Shown piece by piece: positions 61,363 to 64,000 of a stretch of DNA of 64,000 nt. A program made the position numbers and the translations under genes. Within the stretch, counting starts at the first letter, position 1, and every line of letters begins with the position of its first letter. Where the stretch lies: positions 53,545-117,544 of the forward strand of contig CALMNL010000016.1 of NCBI GenBank assembly GCA_937868765.1, written 5' to 3'. This DNA comes from an uncultured Desulfatitalea sp. (GTDB taxonomy: Bacteria > Desulfobacterota > Desulfobacteria > Desulfobacterales > Desulfosarcinaceae). The notes under the pieces were generated by a model. That model was not told the DNA's origin. It was given only the letters and a program-made list of their open reading frames with translations, and did not search any database.

Positions 61363-63189
61363 GTGAGCACCAGGGGGTTCATTTCGAAAACAAAGAACAT
61401 CAGGCCGGCCAGCATTGTATATGCAATGGCAATCGCGATGCTGGCATACGGGGTCTTGCCCATGGCGTGCGCCTGGCGCACGCCGAAGCCGGAAACAGAG
61501 ACCCACCAATCGGACGAACCCCAACGTAGATGGATTCCGACCGTTTGGTCTGACTTTATGACCTTTGGACCCACCGCCAAGCATCTGCCTGATTTCTCTT
61601 ATGCCGGATATGCCATGGGCGACAGGCCGATTCCCCAAATCCAAGGGCCTGTCTTTGATGTCACTCATCCGCGGTTCGGTGCCGTTCCAAATGACGGCCG
61701 CGATGACACCGAATCAATCCAGTCGGCCATCGATGCGGCCGGCAGCGCCGGGGGCGGGGTCGTCCTGATACCAAGGGGACGCTTTGAAATCCACACCACG
61801 ACGAATGGGAAATTCTTGCGAATCGCTCACGATCGCATCGTCCTGCGCGGACAAGGAAGCGGGAGAGACGGCACCATCCTCCATCTGGGAGCACCGGCAC
61901 CAGCCATAGGGGTTCGCAGATTGGGAAGCGTTCCGGCCGAAGATGAAGCCCGACACGGGGCGATCGTGACCGTTACGGGCGCTGAGACGAGATCGCCCCT
62001 GGCATCCTATACCGCCGACGTGCGGCGAGGATCTCGGGTCATCCGGGTGTCGGACAGCGGATTGCTGGCCGTCGGCAGCACCGTGATCGTCGAATTTACG
62101 GATCCCCTCATCGATTCCGAACATCCATCTGCGGACAAGGTTGACCTTGCCGCCCAATTGACTGCGCCGTTCCGATTCGTCGCCGGCCAGACCGATTCAT
62201 TCGGCGCCATGGCCAAAACCCACACCTGGATCGTTCAAGTCGATAAGATTATAGATCGGCATACGATCCGGCTGTCCAAACCGGCGCGTTTCGATCAGTG
62301 GCTCCGGTATCGGCCGCGAATATATTCTTTCGAAGGCGTGCACCAGGTGGGTATTGAAAATCTCCATTTTCAAAGCAGCTGGCCAGGGAACTATCGACAT
62401 CATAAACCCTTTCTGGATGCCGAGGGAAAGATCGTTCGCAGCGCCAAAGAACAGGACTACCTTTGGAACGGCATCTGGATCAGCTCAGCTGTGGATTGCT
62501 GGGTTCGGGATGTGGCCTTCCAGGATTTGACCCAGGGCATCGTCGCTTGTCGATCCGCTCAAATAACGGTCCAGGATACCAAATACTATGGGCTTTCCGG
62601 ACACGCAGGGGTTACCATCGGCCACAGCAACGATCTGCTGGTGAGGGGCGCCGATTTTTATGCCCGGATGGTCCATCCACTCACCGTTACCATCATGGCA
62701 TCGGGCAATGTGTTCACCGACTGCCGGGCACATTATGAGGGCCGTAATGATTATGACGCCACGGATGCCGCCATCGATTTCCACGGACTGTTTCCCTATG
62801 AAAATCTATTCGAGAAGCTGGAAGGATTCTATGTCTGTCCGGGCGGCGACCTGAGCGTCCTGCCCCATGCCGGGGTACGCAATGTGTTCTGGCACATTCG
62901 GGCGCCCCTGGGCATGAGTTGTTATTGCGAATCCGAAAACGACGAGTTCGCCCGGAGTTACGACCTGGCCAGCACCTCCTCCAAAACGACCGCCACCATG
63001 TTCGAGCATTTTCCCCAGGCCTTTTATATCGGCATTCAACGTGACAACGGCTTACCCCTTGCGGTGGGTGCTTCCGCCTCGGATCGCACCAATAGCTGGA
63101 TGACCGTCGAGGGACTCGGCAGAGGCGACTTGGCGGTCCCGTCCCTGTACCAGGCCCAAAGGCAGTTCCGCACCCATACTGCCAATTGA
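61363..63189 (+). CDS. Secreted right-handed beta-helix (pectate lyase superfamily) protein
   Basis: A 608-residue exported protein: N-terminal hydrophobic segment (residues 15-37, ending LPMAC, a poor lipobox), then the Pectate_lyase_3 start VTHPRFGAVPNDGRDDTESI near 98 and a long beta-helix with Asn/Gly/Val ladders (VRDVAFQDLTQGIVACRSAQ, VTIGHSNDLLVRGADFYARM, VFTDCRAHYEGRNDYDATDA). GTG start with GGGAG upstream. The fold is shared by polysaccharide lyases, epimerases and phage tailspikes; the catalytic class cannot be assigned. Divergent from the MBOAT/SGNH pair, so it likely acts on the same extracellular polymer (inference). Confidence 0.87.
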   Translation: MSTRGFISKTKNIRPASIVYAMAIAMLAYGVLPMACAWRTPKPETETHQSDEPQRRWIPTVWSDFMTFGPTAKHLPDFSYAGYAMGDRPIPQIQGPVFDVTHPRFGAVPNDGRDDTESIQSAIDAAGSAGGGVVLIPRGRFEIHTTTNGKFLRIAHDRIVLRGQGSGRDGTILHLGAPAPAIGVRRLGSVPAEDEARHGAIVTVTGAETRSPLASYTADVRRGSRVIRVSDSGLLAVGSTVIVEFTDPLIDSEHPSADKVDLAAQLTAPFRFVAGQTDSFGAMAKTHTWIVQVDKIIDRHTIRLSKPARFDQWLRYRPRIYSFEGVHQVGIENLHFQSSWPGNYRHHKPFLDAEGKIVRSAKEQDYLWNGIWISSAVDCWVRDVAFQDLTQGIVACRSAQITVQDTKYYGLSGHAGVTIGHSNDLLVRGADFYARMVHPLTVTIMASGNVFTDCRAHYEGRNDYDATDAAIDFHGLFPYENLFEKLEGFYVCPGGDLSVLPHAGVRNVFWHIRAPLGMSCYCESENDEFARSYDLASTSSKTTATMFEHFPQAFYIGIQRDNGLPLAVGASASDRTNSWMTVEGLGRGDLAVPSLYQAQRQFRTHTAN

Positions 63190-63394
63190 CCCCAATCATA
63201 ATCCACATCCCCGAATTCAAACCCTTGTACCACCGACCGGCGCTCATGGGCTCGGTGGAGCCAATCCACTTTCCCAATTGACCTGCCTGATAGATACGAC
63301 AGGTACCGGGTCCGAAGATGACAGGACAAACAAAACCCGAATGCGGGCATATATCATTAAATTTACATTAAATAATAAAATGAATAAATATTAC

Positions 63395-63420
63395 TTGACA
63401 ACATTGCATTAATGTAATCT
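63395..63420 (+). promoter_or_regulatory. Promoter with overlapping palindromic operator for the TetR gene
   Basis: TTGACA at 63395-63400 is a perfect -35; a loose -10 (TCTATA) follows after 17 bases. The spacer holds the 16-bp palindrome ATTGCATTAATGTAAT (63403-63418) with one mismatched pair. A related half-site TTACATTAAAT occurs upstream near 63363-63373. The arrangement fits autorepression by the TetR protein encoded 34 bases downstream. Confidence 0.48.
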
Positions 63421-63453
63421 ATAGAAATACAGGAAATAAATGGAATTCATTTT

Positions 63454-64000
63454 ATGGGTATTTATGAACGAAAAGAGCGTGAGAAGGAACGCCGGCGGCA
63501 GCAGATCATGGTCGCAGCCAAGCGGGTGTTTTCCATCAAGGGGTTCGGCCGCGCCACCATGGAGGATATCGCCAATGAGGCCGAGTTGAGCCCTGGAACG
63601 CTTTATCTCTACTTTAAGCGCAAAGATGATCTTTGCGCTTCGCTGTCGCTGAGGGTCCTCGAGTATTTTTTCCTGCGCATGGAGCATTTGGCGGCTGAAA
63701 AGCAGCTGACTTACCAACAAAAAATGGCATCGCTCAAAAAGGCCTTGTTCGATGTCTATGAGTTCGATCCCCTGATTTTGAAGAACCTGTTTTTTCTGCA
63801 ATCCAACGAGGTGGTGCAACAGCTGACCCCGGAGTTGATGAATGAAATAAAAGACATGAGCGACAAGGCCATAGACAAAATTGCTTCCATCTTCGAGACC
63901 GGCGTGGACGCGGAGGAACAAATCGAGCGGCATCCTCACGAGTTGGCCCGAATCGCATGGGCCACATTTTACGGTCTTGTGCTCTGGGAAAAGAGCGACG
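63454..64000 (+). CDS. TetR/AcrR-family transcriptional regulator (3' end outside window)
   Basis: At least 182 residues are encoded before the window ends. N-terminal TetR HTH: RRQQIMVAAKRVFSIKGFGR, ATMEDIANEAELSPGTLYLY and FKRKDDL, the classic helix-turn-helix plus YxYFxxKxxL signature. The following helices form the ligand and dimerisation domain (EYFFLRMEHLAAEKQLTYQQ, LKNLFFLQSNEVVQQL). Start ATG at 63454 is preceded by GGAA; the translation begins MGIYERKERE. The frame is open to base 64000. A palindrome in its own promoter suggests autoregulation. Target genes are probably further downstream, outside the window. Confidence 0.95.
   Translation, partial: MGIYERKEREKERRRQQIMVAAKRVFSIKGFGRATMEDIANEAELSPGTLYLYFKRKDDLCASLSLRVLEYFFLRMEHLAAEKQLTYQQKMASLKKALFDVYEFDPLILKNLFFLQSNEVVQQLTPELMNEIKDMSDKAIDKIASIFETGVDAEEQIERHPHELARIAWATFYGLVLWEKSD

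Noticed and set aside
1..64000. tRNA, rRNA, CRISPR arrays, prophage or integrated element
   Set aside because: No T-loop-like tRNA ends, regular spaced repeats, integrase, transposase or phage structural genes were recognised by eye; a covariance-model scan would be needed to exclude small RNAs.

Overview
The window is a gene-dense, roughly 58-60% GC bacterial chromosome segment. The gene content points to an anaerobic deltaproteobacterium (Desulfobacterota, probably the Desulfosarcina/Desulfococcus group): paired family III CoA-transferases beside a branched-chain-amino-acid type ABC transporter, an ADP-forming acyl-CoA synthetase, an MSHA-like pilus with a membrane-bound sigma-54 activator, and an MglA/PATAN signalling set. 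The taxonomic call is inference. I saw no rRNA, tRNA, CRISPR, prophage or complete insertion sequence.

Layout. 1-5.2 kb: the 3' part of recB, then recD (+ strand). 5.3-12.8 kb: a minus-strand operon livH-livM-livG-livF, two CaiB/BaiF CoA-transferases and a periplasmic binding protein, read here as uptake coupled to CoA activation of an unknown carboxylic acid. One of the two transferases lacks the family's catalytic Asp. 13.5-20.3 kb: accessory genes, including a small membrane protein, an aldehyde dehydrogenase, an orphan receiver, a LuxR-HTH protein, a GAF protein, a zinc alcohol dehydrogenase and a RidA-like protein. 20.5-28.4 kb: minus-strand pgi, an Mla/Pqi-type lipid transport set (MlaE, MlaF, MlaD, auxiliary lipoprotein), a Cys-rich small protein and a domain-swapped ADP-forming acyl-CoA synthetase.

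28.5-46.3 kb: an MSHA-like type IV pilus locus. The assembly genes (PilM-N fusion, PilO, PilP, MshL secretin, MshM/ExeA ATPase, MshE, MshG) end in a membrane-anchored sigma-54 activator. A well-matched -24/-12 promoter then precedes the major-pilin-like gene. Beyond it lie a GT-C/TPR glycosyltransferase-like gene on the opposite strand and four minor pilin genes; the last is an 874-residue prepilin-adhesin fusion.

46.6-58.7 kb (+ strand): class III nucleotide cyclase, ispF, uvrB, uvrC, mdh, a TPR-like protein, MglA GTPase, a PATAN protein with two degenerate cyclic-nucleotide-binding folds, a nested palindromic element, a PilZ protein, purC and an orphan ParB-like gene. This block may carry control inputs (nucleotide cyclase, GTPase, c-di-GMP) for the neighbouring pilus. 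58.7-63.2 kb: SGNH and MBOAT O-acyltransferase genes divergent from a pectate-lyase-fold beta-helix protein, a likely exopolysaccharide modification locus. 63.4 kb to the end: a TetR regulator cut by the window edge, with a palindromic operator candidate in its promoter.
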